From Clostridia bacterium (GTDB lineage Bacteria; Bacillota; Clostridia; Oscillospirales; CAG-272): DNA of 36,428 nt. The translations under genes and the position numbers were made by a program. The notes under the pieces are model-generated. The model was not told where the DNA came from. It made no database searches and saw only the letters and a list, made by a program, of their open reading frames with translations. The DNA lies in NCBI GenBank assembly GCA_017517035.1, contig JAFXAN010000159.1, positions 1 through 36,428 of the forward strand. Reading direction: 5' to 3'. Every line of letters begins with the position of its first letter. The first letter of the stretch is position 1. Below, in pieces: positions 6,839 through 15,735 of the stretch.

Positions 6839-8971
6839 CTACTCTGCTTTTTTCGCATACTCGCCAAGACCGAAATAGCAGTCAAAAACATCCTTCACGG
6901 TATAGCCCGCATCGGTACCGTTATTTCCCTGCTCTATAACGCAGGTTGCAACGATCTCAGGGTCATCAAAAGGAGCAAATGCGGTAAATATCGCATTATC
7001 ACTTTTCTTCTTACTTACCTGTGCCGTTCCCGTTTTACCGCCCATTTCCACCGGATATGAGCTGAAGAGTCTTGATGCCGATCCGTTTTCGGTAACGCTC
7101 TTCATGGCGATCTTTATAGTCTTGTGAGTAAGCTCACTCATTTCCACATCACCGAGCTTTTTCGGCTGGTATTCATAAATGATCTCATTTGTGTAAAACT
7201 TGCGAACACTTCCAAGCAGATGAGTTGAATATCTTTCACCACCGTTTACAAGCGTCGAGGTATAGGAGCTTATCTGCAAAGGAGTGAAAAGGTTATCCGA
7301 CTGACCGATAGCTGCTTGCAATGTGTCACCCGGGAACCATTCGCTTGCTCCCGCTTCCGCTCTATATTCGGGGCCTGCAAGAATACCGACATTTTCGTAA
7401 AGCTCTATTCCTGTTTTCAGTCCCAATCCATAAGACAGGCAATAATCATTCATCTTAGATATGGTAAGCTGCCTTCCAATATCGTAAAAGAAGTAGTTGC
7501 AGGAATGCTGTATCGCCTCGATAACATTTATAGTACCGTGTGTTCTGCCTTTTTGAAGATATATCCAACATCTTGGTCCGTTTTCATCATAAAAGGTATA
7601 CCTTCCCTTATCGGTGATGGTAGTATTCGGAGTGATTATTCCCTCCTCAAGCGCCGCAACCGCAACACCGACCTTGAAGGTCGAGCCGGGCTGATACATA
7701 CCGAGAAGCGCCCTGTTATAAAGCGGCTTTGTTTCGTCATCACGCCACAAATTATAATCCGTTGACCATTTGGACAGGTCAAATGTGGGATAGGAAGCAA
7801 TGGCAAAGATCTCGCCTGTTGTACTGATTGCAGTAAGTGCGCCTGCCGCCGCATCCTCACCGTCAAGCTCTCCCTCGGTGCTTGCCGCCTTATCATTTAT
7901 ATACTTGATATTGTCACGCAGCCCGTCCTCTGCGGCGATCTGCATATCAATATCAATGGTAAGCCAAACATCATTTCCGCTTATAGGCTCTTTGGATATT
8001 CGCTGAGAGAGAATATTTCCGTTTTCATCCTCCTCGATGATCATCGTTCCGTCGGTTCCGTGAAGAAACTCCTCAAAAGCTTCCTCACAGCCGTCGATTC
8101 CCACCACAGCATTCATCTTATAGCCCTTTTCGCTATAATATTCAAGATCCTCGGCATGGATGGGTCCAACCCTGCCGAGAATATGTGAGGCATAACCGGG
8201 ATATTCGAATTTTCTTGTGACCTTTTCGGTGAACATTATCCCCCTCAGCTCACTTTCCTTCATATAGGTTATGAGCTTAAGATCAACATCCTCCGCAAAA
8301 ACATAGGGCTCTACCGAGCTGAACTGCACAAAAGCCATATCAAATCTGACCCGCAGAAGCTCATCCTTCTCCTCATCGGTATAAAGCGGTTGACCATCCT
8401 CATCTATTGCATCAAGCTTATATTTTTTTATCATTTTTTCGGTAAGCTCTGCTGCGGTATTTTCGATGGGATTTCCGTCCTTATCCTCATGGAAGCCCAT
8501 TTCCTTTATTGCTCTGTCATATTTCGCCTTATAGGAGGGATCGCTCATGAGATCGGGGTTATAAACATAGTCTGGATAAAAACCTATGAGAGGCGACTTT
8601 GTTGGAGTTCTCTTCTCCGCATTTCCCGTTTTCCCAAGAGCATCAATAACGCCTAAAATGACCTTATTCGATTCCGATGCATTTTTTGAGAGAGAGCCAT
8701 AATCAAAATCGAGATTATATGTATGAACATTTGTAACAAGAGCCTTTCCGTTTCGGTCAAAAATCTCGCCTCTTTGTGCTCTTATCGTAACGGTACGAGA
8801 ATATGTTTTTTGAGCAGACGAGGTATAAAGGCTTCTGTTAACAAGCTGGATATTCGCAAGCTTTCCGATATAAAATATCGTAACGAAGGAGAAAAGTACA
8901 GCTATAATAATGAGTCTTACGCTGAAGGATATGCTGATTTTTCTCTTTCCCGTGGTTCTCTTTTGAGCCAT
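6839..8971 (-). CDS. Class B penicillin-binding protein 2 (elongasome transpeptidase)
   Basis: D,D-transpeptidase that cross-links peptidoglycan during side-wall growth. A short basic cytoplasmic tail is followed by one membrane helix at residues ~15-38. A long pedimer domain follows, with RAQRGEIFDRNGKALV at residue ~60. All three active-site motifs are present: S430-T-F-K in QPGSTFK, S490-C-N492 in IQHSCNYFF, and K646-T-G648 in GGKTGTAQ. The 710-residue length fits the family. It is the last gene of the mre cluster, which supports the PBP2/MrdA assignment over a division-type PBP (FtsI/SpoVD); no PASTA domains follow the transpeptidase domain. The ribosome site (AAAGGA) lies rather far from the ATG. 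The gap to mreD is 35 bases. Confidence 0.92.
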   Translation of the reverse strand: MAQKRTTGKRKISISFSVRLIIIAVLFSFVTIFYIGKLANIQLVNRSLYTSSAQKTYSRTVTIRAQRGEIFDRNGKALVTNVHTYNLDFDYGSLSKNASESNKVILGVIDALGKTGNAEKRTPTKSPLIGFYPDYVYNPDLMSDPSYKAKYDRAIKEMGFHEDKDGNPIENTAAELTEKMIKKYKLDAIDEDGQPLYTDEEKDELLRVRFDMAFVQFSSVEPYVFAEDVDLKLITYMKESELRGIMFTEKVTRKFEYPGYASHILGRVGPIHAEDLEYYSEKGYKMNAVVGIDGCEEAFEEFLHGTDGTMIIEEDENGNILSQRISKEPISGNDVWLTIDIDMQIAAEDGLRDNIKYINDKAASTEGELDGEDAAAGALTAISTTGEIFAIASYPTFDLSKWSTDYNLWRDDETKPLYNRALLGMYQPGSTFKVGVAVAALEEGIITPNTTITDKGRYTFYDENGPRCWIYLQKGRTHGTINVIEAIQHSCNYFFYDIGRQLTISKMNDYCLSYGLGLKTGIELYENVGILAGPEYRAEAGASEWFPGDTLQAAIGQSDNLFTPLQISSYTSTLVNGGERYSTHLLGSVRKFYTNEIIYEYQPKKLGDVEMSELTHKTIKIAMKSVTENGSASRLFSSYPVEMGGKTGTAQVSKKKSDNAIFTAFAPFDDPEIVATCVIEQGNNGTDAGYTVKDVFDCYFGLGEYAKKAE

Positions 8972-9006
8972 AGCCGACTTTTCATTCCTTTCTTAAAATT
9001 CTAAAA

Positions 9007-9558
9007 TCACCCCTCCATCTCTCTGTTATCAAAGAATCTCGACCAAATAGCTTTGGTGAGAAAATAAACAGGAACAGAAAGGAGAAGCGAAGCAAAAAAC
9101 TGGGGTACAAGAAGTCTCGAAAACAGATCCGAGAATCCAAATGACGCATTTTTATGCGACAAGAATACCGAGACAACGGAAAAAATTCCGTTCACAGCAA
9201 GTGAGATCAATATTCCCACAAACCATGATGCAAAATCACGGCGAAGCACGGAATAAGCAAGCAATGCCACCGCTATTCCGCAAATCATATATGAAATGGG
9301 CAAAAGAGAGATTCCCGAGCCCCCCAGTGCATCGGCAAAAAAACCGCCCATTATTCCCGCTATCGTTCCCATGCGCTCTCTGTCATAAACAGCGATGACT
9401 ATTACAGCAGGCAAAACAAGATCCGGCACTGCACCAAAAACACGCAGCACCGAAAAAAATGATGTCTGAACAATTGCGAGGAAGAAAAGCCAAATGCCCC
9501 AGACGATGCTCTTTTTCAGAAGAGCCTGCCAGGAAATGGGTGAAAGCTGATTATTCAT
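9007..9558 (-). CDS. mreD: Rod shape-determining protein MreD
   Basis: Small polytopic membrane protein of the elongasome, linking MreC/MreB to the wall synthases. Five or so hydrophobic segments cover most of the protein. The position between mreC and PBP2 is diagnostic, since MreD sequences diverge strongly. The reading frame is open further upstream (to 9582), but I favour the ATG at 9558, which overlaps the mreC stop by 8 bases and has GGGGAGG about 12 bases upstream; ATGs at 9570 and 9579 lack usable spacing. Translational coupling to mreC is likely. Confidence 0.85.
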   Translation of the reverse strand: MNNQLSPISWQALLKKSIVWGIWLFFLAIVQTSFFSVLRVFGAVPDLVLPAVIVIAVYDRERMGTIAGIMGGFFADALGGSGISLLPISYMICGIAVALLAYSVLRRDFASWFVGILISLAVNGIFSVVSVFLSHKNASFGFSDLFSRLLVPQFFASLLLSVPVYFLTKAIWSRFFDNREMEG

Positions 9559-10420
9559 CCTCTGTGCCATCCTCCCCATCAACTTCGGTATAGGCTGTGA
9601 AGCTTCTTATTATCATAACATTTCTAATATCCGAAAGATCCGCCGCAGGCTCGACCACAGCTTCAAGTGTTCTGCTGTATTCGTCGGGCACAAGCTCGGT
9701 CACCTTACCTATAACAAGTCCTCTGGGATAAAAGCTTCCGATACCGCTTGACAAAATCACATCTCCAACTCTTATATCAGCTTCCGAGGGAAGATATGAC
9801 ATTTTGCAAACTCCGCTTCCCTTAAGCTCATAAACACCCTCAACAAGTCCAAGCTCCCCCGAGCGCTCAACATATGCGCCAACGGAAGAAGCTGTTTCAA
9901 GGATAGTAACCACCTTGCACCAGTTCATTCCGACCTCGCTTACATAGCCTACGATCCCATCCTCGGTCACTACGGGCATATTAGGCTCAATATCGTGCAT
10001 CGAGCCACGGTTAAGAGTGAAAACCGTCATATAATTTCCGCTTTCTCTGCCCACAACTCTTGCGGCCTCAAATTCATAATCAATATGTTCCCGCTTGAGT
10101 CCCAGATATCCGTAAAGCCAGCGATTTTCTTCATCTATCGCCTCTGCCGCAGAGATCTTGTTTTCAAGCTCCGCAATTTTGTCCTTAAGTATTCTGTTCT
10201 CGGCATTTATACGGTCAAATTCCCCAAAATAGCTGACAAAACCGTCTATGCTCTCCGCCACCGATGTAAAAACATAGCGAAAGGGGGTCGCCACAACTCC
10301 AAGCGCAGAGCGGACATAATCCCCCTGCCCCATGATGCTGAGAACCGTTGGAACCGTCACAAGAACGATTGCAAGAAGGAGCGATATTATAAAAAATCGC
10401 GATTTTAAAAATTTCGACAT
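9551..10420 (-). CDS. mreC: Rod shape-determining protein MreC
   Basis: Extracytoplasmic elongasome scaffold. The protein has a short basic N-terminus, a single membrane helix at residues ~8-30 and a coiled coil at ~68-100 (RINAENRILKDKIAELENKI). A beta-rich MreC core follows with the typical VVGRESGNYMTVFTLNRG and SSGIGSFYPRGLVIGKV motifs. The last ~15 residues are acidic (EVDGEDGTEDE). Length of 289 fits the family. Purine-rich GAAAGAGAA precedes the ATG. It follows mreB after 21 bases and overlaps mreD. Confidence 0.95.
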   Translation of the reverse strand: MSKFLKSRFFIISLLLAIVLVTVPTVLSIMGQGDYVRSALGVVATPFRYVFTSVAESIDGFVSYFGEFDRINAENRILKDKIAELENKISAAEAIDEENRWLYGYLGLKREHIDYEFEAARVVGRESGNYMTVFTLNRGSMHDIEPNMPVVTEDGIVGYVSEVGMNWCKVVTILETASSVGAYVERSGELGLVEGVYELKGSGVCKMSYLPSEADIRVGDVILSSGIGSFYPRGLVIGKVTELVPDEYSRTLEAVVEPAADLSDIRNVMIIRSFTAYTEVDGEDGTEDE

Positions 10421-10441
10421 AACATTTTTCTCTTTCAGAGT

Positions 10442-11446
10442 TTATTTTCTGGAAAGAACCACATTTTGAATTATTCTCGGATCTTCGATTCCCTTTCCAA
10501 GCCCCAATGCCACGCAGTCAAGGGGTTTTGCCGCAACATTGACCTTAAGTCCCGTTCTCTCTGTGATGAGAGCAGGAAGTCCACGGAGAAGTGCGCCGCC
10601 TCCCGCAAGCATTATTCCCGAATCGAAAATGTCGGCAGAAAGCTCGGGGGGAGTTATTTCAAGGGTTGTTTTTATGCACTCGATTATGCGGTCGATCTGC
10701 TCGCTTGTTGCCTCTCTTATGTCTCTTGATGTAATATGGAGCGTAGTCGGAAGTCCTGTCTTCATATCTCTTCCGCTGACATCCATTTCTGCAATGTCCG
10801 CTGTGGGATGAACAGAGCCGATGCGTTTTTTCAGCTCTTCACCCATAGGCATTCCGATGGTCATATTGAAGCGGCGTCTTACATACTGAACGATCGCATC
10901 GTCAAGCTCATCGCCCGCAACTCTTATAGAGCGGGAAACAACAATACCGTCAAGACTTATGACCGCAACCTCGGTAGTTCCGCCTCCGATATCGACTATC
11001 ATGCTTCCTCTGGGGCTGGCAATGCGAAGTCCCGAGCCGATAGCTGCCGCCATAGGCTCTTCAACAAGATCCACAGAACGGGACATTGCGTCATATGCCG
11101 CATCCTCAAAAGCCTTTTTTTCAACCTCTGTAACACCATAAGGGATACAGATTATAACATTCGGGCGATTGAAGAATCCACCTGTATTTATCTTGCGGAA
11201 GAACTGATGGAGCATCTCAGCTGTAACATCAAAGTCCGCAATAACACCGCCCTTAAGAGGACGGAAAGCCGCAATCGTTCCGGGAGTTTTACCCAGCATC
11301 TTTTTGGCATCGGAGCCAACCGAAACTACCTTTCCCGTAACGCTGTTTTTTGCAACAACAGAAGGCTCACGGAGAACGATGCCCTTTCCCTTCATGTAAA
11401 AGAGAGTATTGGCAGTGCCAAGATCTATTCCTATCTGTTTATTCAT
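10442..11446 (-). CDS. mreB: Rod shape-determining protein MreB (bacterial actin)
   Basis: ATP-binding actin homologue that forms membrane-associated filaments and positions cell-wall synthesis. The actin-fold motifs are intact: phosphate-1 loop GIDLGTANTLFY at residue 5, phosphate-2 loop DIGGGTTEVAV near 158, and the adenosine motif LAGGGALLRGLP near 286. Length of 334 residues is typical. The ribosome site AAAGGTGTG sits nine bases before the ATG. The maf-mreB-mreC-mreD order is classical for Firmicutes. Confidence 0.97.
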   Translation of the reverse strand: MNKQIGIDLGTANTLFYMKGKGIVLREPSVVAKNSVTGKVVSVGSDAKKMLGKTPGTIAAFRPLKGGVIADFDVTAEMLHQFFRKINTGGFFNRPNVIICIPYGVTEVEKKAFEDAAYDAMSRSVDLVEEPMAAAIGSGLRIASPRGSMIVDIGGGTTEVAVISLDGIVVSRSIRVAGDELDDAIVQYVRRRFNMTIGMPMGEELKKRIGSVHPTADIAEMDVSGRDMKTGLPTTLHITSRDIREATSEQIDRIIECIKTTLEITPPELSADIFDSGIMLAGGGALLRGLPALITERTGLKVNVAAKPLDCVALGLGKGIEDPRIIQNVVLSRK

Positions 11447-11464
11447 GGTATAGTCACACCTTTC

Positions 11465-12067
11465 TTATTTCAAATGATCCGAAAGTCTTATTCCGAAAAC
11501 ACGGAGAAGCAGTTTACGAAGGCAAGCCACAGGCAGACCGACAACATTGAAATAGCATCCGTCTATTCCCTCGACCCACATAGAGGCATATCCCTGAATT
11601 GCATAAGCTCCCGCTTTATCGTCCGGCTCGCCGCTTGCCGCATACCATTTTATTTCTTTCTCAGACATCTGAGAAAAACGAACAAATGTTTCCTCATATG
11701 CGGAAGCACTTGAGCCGTTATATATGACGGTAATGCCGCTGAGCACCGAATGCTCGCTTCCGCTGAGCAATCGGAGCATCCTCTCGGAATCCTCTTTGTC
11801 CTTGGGCTTTCCGAGTATTTCGTCCGAGGCGCTGACAACGGTGTCCGCCGCAATTATGACGGTGTCCGAAAGATCCTCGCCCTCCTTTTCAAGATGAGCC
11901 TTCACCGCTGCAGCTTTCCTTGCGGAGAGCGTCATAACAACATCCGAGGGGGCAGTTCCCGGAACATAGCTTTCATCCGCTTCGCTTGTCACTATTCTGA
12001 AGTCAAGCCCCAAATTTTCAAGTATCTCACGCCTTCTGGGAGATTTTGATGCAAGAATAAATTTCAT
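11465..12067 (-). CDS. maf: Maf family nucleoside triphosphate pyrophosphatase
   Basis: House-cleaning pyrophosphatase that hydrolyses non-canonical or modified nucleotides (dTTP/UTP type), historically linked to septum formation. The diagnostic N-terminus is ILASKSPRRREIL. Later motifs are AADTVV, the KDKEDSERMLRLLSGSEHSVLSG block and DKAGAYAIQG. Length of 200 residues is typical. GGGAGTG precedes the ATG, which is one base after the dut stop codon. Neighbours mreBCD match the usual context. Confidence 0.95.
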   Translation of the reverse strand: MKFILASKSPRRREILENLGLDFRIVTSEADESYVPGTAPSDVVMTLSARKAAAVKAHLEKEGEDLSDTVIIAADTVVSASDEILGKPKDKEDSERMLRLLSGSEHSVLSGITVIYNGSSASAYEETFVRFSQMSEKEIKWYAASGEPDDKAGAYAIQGYASMWVEGIDGCYFNVVGLPVACLRKLLLRVFGIRLSDHLK

Positions 12068-12068
12068 A

Positions 12069-12521
12069 TCATTTCACTCCCGTTGAGCCAAAGCCGCCCG
12101 CACCGCGCTCGGTGGTATCAAGCTCTGCACTCTCAATGAGATTTACCGCAAAAACGGGAAGAAACATCATCTGCGCAATTCTGTCACCACGCTCAATGAC
12201 AAAAACCTCTTTTCCCGTATTAAAAAGTCCAACACAGACCTCTCCCCTGTAATCGCTGTCGATAACACCGATTCCGTTGGAAAGGCATATTCCCTTCTTT
12301 GTTCCGAGACCGCTTCTTGCGGCAATGATCGCAACCACATCGTTGCTCTCGGGCTCAAGTGATATTCCCGTTGGGATAAGCTTTCTTTCTCCGGGCGCAA
12401 GAACTACCCTCTCACCCTCCTCAAGTGCCGCACAAAGATCAAGTGCCGCTGAGCCGGATGTGGCATATTTGGGCATCTCCATGCCCCGTGTCAGCTTTAT
12501 TTTTACATTCACATTACTCAT
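12069..12521 (-). CDS. dut: Deoxyuridine 5'-triphosphate nucleotidohydrolase (dUTPase)
   Basis: Trimeric enzyme that hydrolyses dUTP to dUMP, keeping uracil out of DNA and feeding dTMP synthesis. The five dUTPase motifs are present, including ARSGLGTKKGI, GVIDSDYRGEV and the C-terminal RGAGGFGSTG arm that closes over the substrate. Length of ~150 residues is standard. The ATG at 12521 is preferred over an in-frame upstream GTG at 12533, because GAGG lies six bases before the ATG and overlaps the GTG itself. It sits between the U32 gene and maf with gaps of 15 and 1 bases. Confidence 0.95.
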   Translation of the reverse strand: MSNVNVKIKLTRGMEMPKYATSGSAALDLCAALEEGERVVLAPGERKLIPTGISLEPESNDVVAIIAARSGLGTKKGICLSNGIGVIDSDYRGEVCVGLFNTGKEVFVIERGDRIAQMMFLPVFAVNLIESAELDTTERGAGGFGSTGVK

Positions 12522-12536
12522 TTTTAACCTCACAAA

Positions 12537-14540
12537 TCAGTCCTTGATCCTTCTCACGGCACCATTAAGGCTCGCACCACTCTCAAAGGCGGAGATCACC
12601 TCATCCACCTCATCTCCGCTTTCGACGGAGAAAACAAAGTGCATATCCGATATGCCGCATCGGTCAAGTGCATTTTTTCTGTCTCCCATATATGTCGGGA
12701 GAGAATTATATATGATATTTCTATGTTCTCTTTCACGAAGTACGGGAAAAACTATTCCTCGTCTGTCCTTCAAAGTGACCTTTCCCTTTCCGCACTCCTC
12801 GCAGGAAGAAACTTCCTTTATAACGCATTTTTCAAGGAGCATAAGAGGGAGTCTTCCGTAGGCGATGACCGAAGAAGCTCCTCCAATATCCCTTATCTGC
12901 GGAAGTGTAAGCTCGGGAGAAAGAATATAGCTCTCAAATCCAAGCTCTTCAAGCTTTGCCGCACTTTCCGAGTTGAAAACATTGAGCCTGAAATCTCCAA
13001 TCGGCACAAGTCCCGCCCGAAGCGCAAGCGAAAGATGACCGAGATTCCCCACAAGGGCATATTTTGCGCCATTTTTTACAGCATCATCAAGCTCCGCTTT
13101 CACCCTTTCCCTTTCATCATCAAAAATGACAGCAGGAAGAATCACCCCATTCGCTTTCTCGCAATACTTGTCAAGAGGAAGAAAAATCCTGTCGAAATAC
13201 CGCTCGGCATTCTCGGTTATCGCCTCAGACGAATAAAAACGAGCGCTTATCTGCCTTTTTCTCTTTCCACACGGCATTTTTCTCACATATTTTCTCTCTT
13301 CAATTGCTCTTTCCGGTGTTCCGATAAGAGCACTCACAGCATTTCTGCGCAAAGCATTGAGCTTTGAAACGGGAAGCATTATATTTCCGTCTATGCTTAT
13401 GTCAGCTTTTTCTATAAAAAACGGCGTGTCACCAAGCTTTGAAAGGCTCGAAAGTACGCTTTCTCGTGTCATTGGGGCATTTATCGCCTCAAAGGGCGCA
13501 TCACCGCAAACGGTAACGCTCCTCTCTCCTCTTGTCAAAGTCAAGATCGAAGGCTTGCAGGGAGCAAAGCTTGCTTCAAGGCAAATAGGAAGCTTTTTCT
13601 TTATTCCCGAAAAAGCTTCAAGCTCTCTTGTGCTTTCCTTATCGGCGGCACTCCTTATGCCAAGCATTCCTCTGCCGATGCTTCCCTTAAAATACCCGTC
13701 GGTAAATCCTCCTCTTGAGAAAACAGATGAAAGATATTTGATCTCCTCTGAGCTTGCACCTCTGCGCTCGTCAAGAAGAGTTCGGTAAACCTTCGTCACC
13801 GCATGGACATATTCCGGCGATTTCATTCTTCCCTCGATTTTAAGAGATGCCGCCCCGCTTTCAATAATGGTGGGAATATGGGGTGCAAGGCAAAGATCTC
13901 GAAGACTTAAGGGGTATTCAGTCTTTCCCGCAAAGGGAAGCCTGCAGGGCTGTGCACATTCGCCTCTGTTTCCGCTTCTTCCACCCACGACCGAGCTGAA
14001 AAGGCACTGTCCCGAATGCGAAACACAAAGTGCTCCGTGAACAAATATCTCTGCTTCAATGGGAGAATTTTCGGTAAATCTTTTTATATTTTCAAGAGAT
14101 GTCTCTCTTGCCAGAACCATTCTACGAAATCCGAGTCCTGAAAGAACTATTGCAGCCTCCGTATTATGTCCCGACATCTGAGTGCTTGCATGAAGCTCCA
14201 TTTCGGGATAATGCCGCCTTATGGCAGCAGCACCGCCAAGGTCGGCAACAATAAGCGCATCCGCTCCGAGGCGCAGAGCCTGCTCTGCGGTTTTAAGATA
14301 ATCGGAAAGCTCTCTGTCAAGAGCCAATGTATTGAGAGTAAGATACGCCTTAACGCCATAGGAATGACATTTGTAAAAGGCATCTGCCAGCTCCTTTTCC
14401 GAAAAGTTATCTGCACCTATTCTTGCATTGAAGGAGGAAGCGCCGAAATAGACCGCATCCGCCCCCGCATCAATGGCAGCCTCAAGCGCACGCATAGAGC
14501 CTGCGGGCGAGAGAAGCTCGGGAAGTTTCTTTTCACCCAT
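12537..14540 (-). CDS. Peptidase U32 family protein (RlhA/YhbU-like)
   Basis: Member of the U32 family, many of whose bacterial members (RlhA, TrhP) act in RNA hydroxylation rather than proteolysis. The N-terminal barrel begins ELLSPAGSMRALEAAIDAGADAVYFG. The U32 signature lies in EIFVHGALCVSHSGQCLFS, followed by the cysteine-rich GGRSGNRGECAQPCR. A central FSRGGFTDGYFKG segment fits the DUF3656-type insert of the long subfamily. The protein has 667 residues. Near residue 595 four more cysteines (CVIKEVSSCEECGKG) could bind metal or a cluster. It lies six bases after zapA and 15 before dut. Whether it is a 23S or tRNA hydroxylase cannot be decided here. Confidence 0.85.
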   Translation of the reverse strand: MGEKKLPELLSPAGSMRALEAAIDAGADAVYFGASSFNARIGADNFSEKELADAFYKCHSYGVKAYLTLNTLALDRELSDYLKTAEQALRLGADALIVADLGGAAAIRRHYPEMELHASTQMSGHNTEAAIVLSGLGFRRMVLARETSLENIKRFTENSPIEAEIFVHGALCVSHSGQCLFSSVVGGRSGNRGECAQPCRLPFAGKTEYPLSLRDLCLAPHIPTIIESGAASLKIEGRMKSPEYVHAVTKVYRTLLDERRGASSEEIKYLSSVFSRGGFTDGYFKGSIGRGMLGIRSAADKESTRELEAFSGIKKKLPICLEASFAPCKPSILTLTRGERSVTVCGDAPFEAINAPMTRESVLSSLSKLGDTPFFIEKADISIDGNIMLPVSKLNALRRNAVSALIGTPERAIEERKYVRKMPCGKRKRQISARFYSSEAITENAERYFDRIFLPLDKYCEKANGVILPAVIFDDERERVKAELDDAVKNGAKYALVGNLGHLSLALRAGLVPIGDFRLNVFNSESAAKLEELGFESYILSPELTLPQIRDIGGASSVIAYGRLPLMLLEKCVIKEVSSCEECGKGKVTLKDRRGIVFPVLREREHRNIIYNSLPTYMGDRKNALDRCGISDMHFVFSVESGDEVDEVISAFESGASLNGAVRRIKD

Positions 14541-14546
14541 ATCGGA

Positions 14547-14867
14547 TCAATCTACCTTTATTCCGTTAGAAATGAGCTTCTTGCGAAGCTTCTCATTTTC
14601 CGCCATCAGATGATTTATCTGGGCATTTTTAAGTGCCGTCTCAGCATCAAAGCCTCTGACCTTTCTCTGCATCTTGATCTTGTCCGAGCAATAGTCAAGT
14701 GCGCAAAGAAGCGCCGCTTCGGTTTTGGAGCAGCGTCTGCTTGCGGTATTGATCTCTCTGATCTTCCTATCGAGTATTCCAACTATTTCATCAACAAATT
14801 CCGGTGATTCATCTGTAATGATATTCATCTCGGTATCCGCAATGGTAATGGTGAATTTCTGTTTCAT
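14547..14867 (-). CDS. zapA: Cell division protein ZapA
   Basis: Small FtsZ-associated protein that bundles protofilaments at the division ring. An N-terminal globular part (QKFTITIADTEMNIITDESPE) is followed by a helical, coiled-coil C-terminus (residues ~65-102, NHLMAENEKLRKKL). Length of 106 residues is typical. The ribosome site AAAGGTGGG precedes the ATG. It is the first gene of the minus-strand cluster. The ZapA then U32 peptidase pairing is common in clostridia and supports the call. Confidence 0.85.
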   Translation of the reverse strand: MKQKFTITIADTEMNIITDESPEFVDEIVGILDRKIREINTASRRCSKTEAALLCALDYCSDKIKMQRKVRGFDAETALKNAQINHLMAENEKLRKKLISNGIKVD

Positions 14868-14894
14868 TTATGTACCCACCTTTTCTAAAAACTC

Positions 14895-14923
14895 TTGCAA
14901 TATTTCAAAAAATCATGTATAAT
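14895..14923 (+). promoter_or_regulatory. Candidate promoter of nth and the ydj-like cluster
   Basis: TTGCAA (14895-14900) and TATAAT (14918-14923) with a 17-base spacer on the plus strand. It leaves an AT-rich leader of about 130 bases before nth. No convincing paired promoter for zapA was identified on the other strand, although ATTATAAT-rich sequence is present around 14950. Confidence 0.6.
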
Positions 14924-15059
14924 GTATTTGTGGCATGAACAGCCCCTTATATTATAATACAAAATTTAATATTAATAAATAGCATTTTGCAAAAAAACTG
15001 AAAAATTAACAAAAAGTTTTAGTTTTGGCGTCCAAAATGCACTATTTTCGGTAAAATTT

Positions 15060-15713
15060 ATGAAAAAAGAGACAAAAAAAGCAAAAACTGAAAGAGCAAA
15101 AAGAATCACAGAGGCACTGGAACAGGTTTATCCGTCTTCCGAATGCGCCCTCAAATATGAGGGTGAGCCATGGAAGCTGCTTGTTATGGGCAGACTCAGC
15201 GCACAGTGCACGGACGCAAGGGTAAATATCGTTTGCGAGGAGCTTTTTAAAAAATATCCGAGCGCAAAGGCACTCTCTCTGGGTGAGCTTTCGGATATAG
15301 AAAATATCGTTCGTCCATGCGGACTTTTCAGAACAAAAGCAGAGAGCATAAAAGCTGCTTGCCATATGCTCGTGAATGAATATAATGGCATCCTGCCAAA
15401 CACAATGGATGAGCTTCTTGCCTTTCCCGGCGTTGGAAGAAAGATCGCCAATCTTCTTCTGGGGGATATATACCATATGCCCGCCATCGTTGCAGACACT
15501 CATTGCATAAGGATCTGCGGCAGGCTCGGTTTTTATGAGGAAAGCCTCAAAGATCCTCACAAAGTCGAAGCGATAATGAAGGAATATATAGAACCGGAAA
15601 AGCAAAGCGATTTTTGCCACAGAATAGTTATGTTTGGCAGAGAATATTGCATGGCAAGGTCTCCGAGATGCTCGGAATGCCCCCTCGCAAGCCTTTGCCC
15701 GAAAAATAAATAA
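15060..15713 (+). CDS. nth: Endonuclease III (DNA glycosylase/AP lyase)
   Basis: Base-excision repair enzyme removing oxidised pyrimidines and cutting at abasic sites. The helix-hairpin-helix motif FPGVGRKIAN carries the catalytic Lys (K128), and the catalytic Asp is D146 in ADTH; their 18-residue spacing equals that in E. coli Nth. The C-terminal [4Fe-4S] motif is exact: C-x6-C-x2-C-x5-C in CMARSPRCSECPLASLC. Length of 217 residues is typical. No good Shine-Dalgarno sequence precedes the ATG, so translation may be weak. The ydjI-like gene follows after 22 bases. Confidence 0.95.
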   Translation: MKKETKKAKTERAKRITEALEQVYPSSECALKYEGEPWKLLVMGRLSAQCTDARVNIVCEELFKKYPSAKALSLGELSDIENIVRPCGLFRTKAESIKAACHMLVNEYNGILPNTMDELLAFPGVGRKIANLLLGDIYHMPAIVADTHCIRICGRLGFYEESLKDPHKVEAIMKEYIEPEKQSDFCHRIVMFGREYCMARSPRCSECPLASLCPKNK

Positions 15714-15735
15714 TATTTAAAAAGGAGATACAATT

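Noticed and set aside
10736..11713. 325-codon open frame on the plus strand across mreB and maf
   Set aside because: It is antisense to two conserved genes, crosses their boundary, and lacks a ribosome site and any domain.
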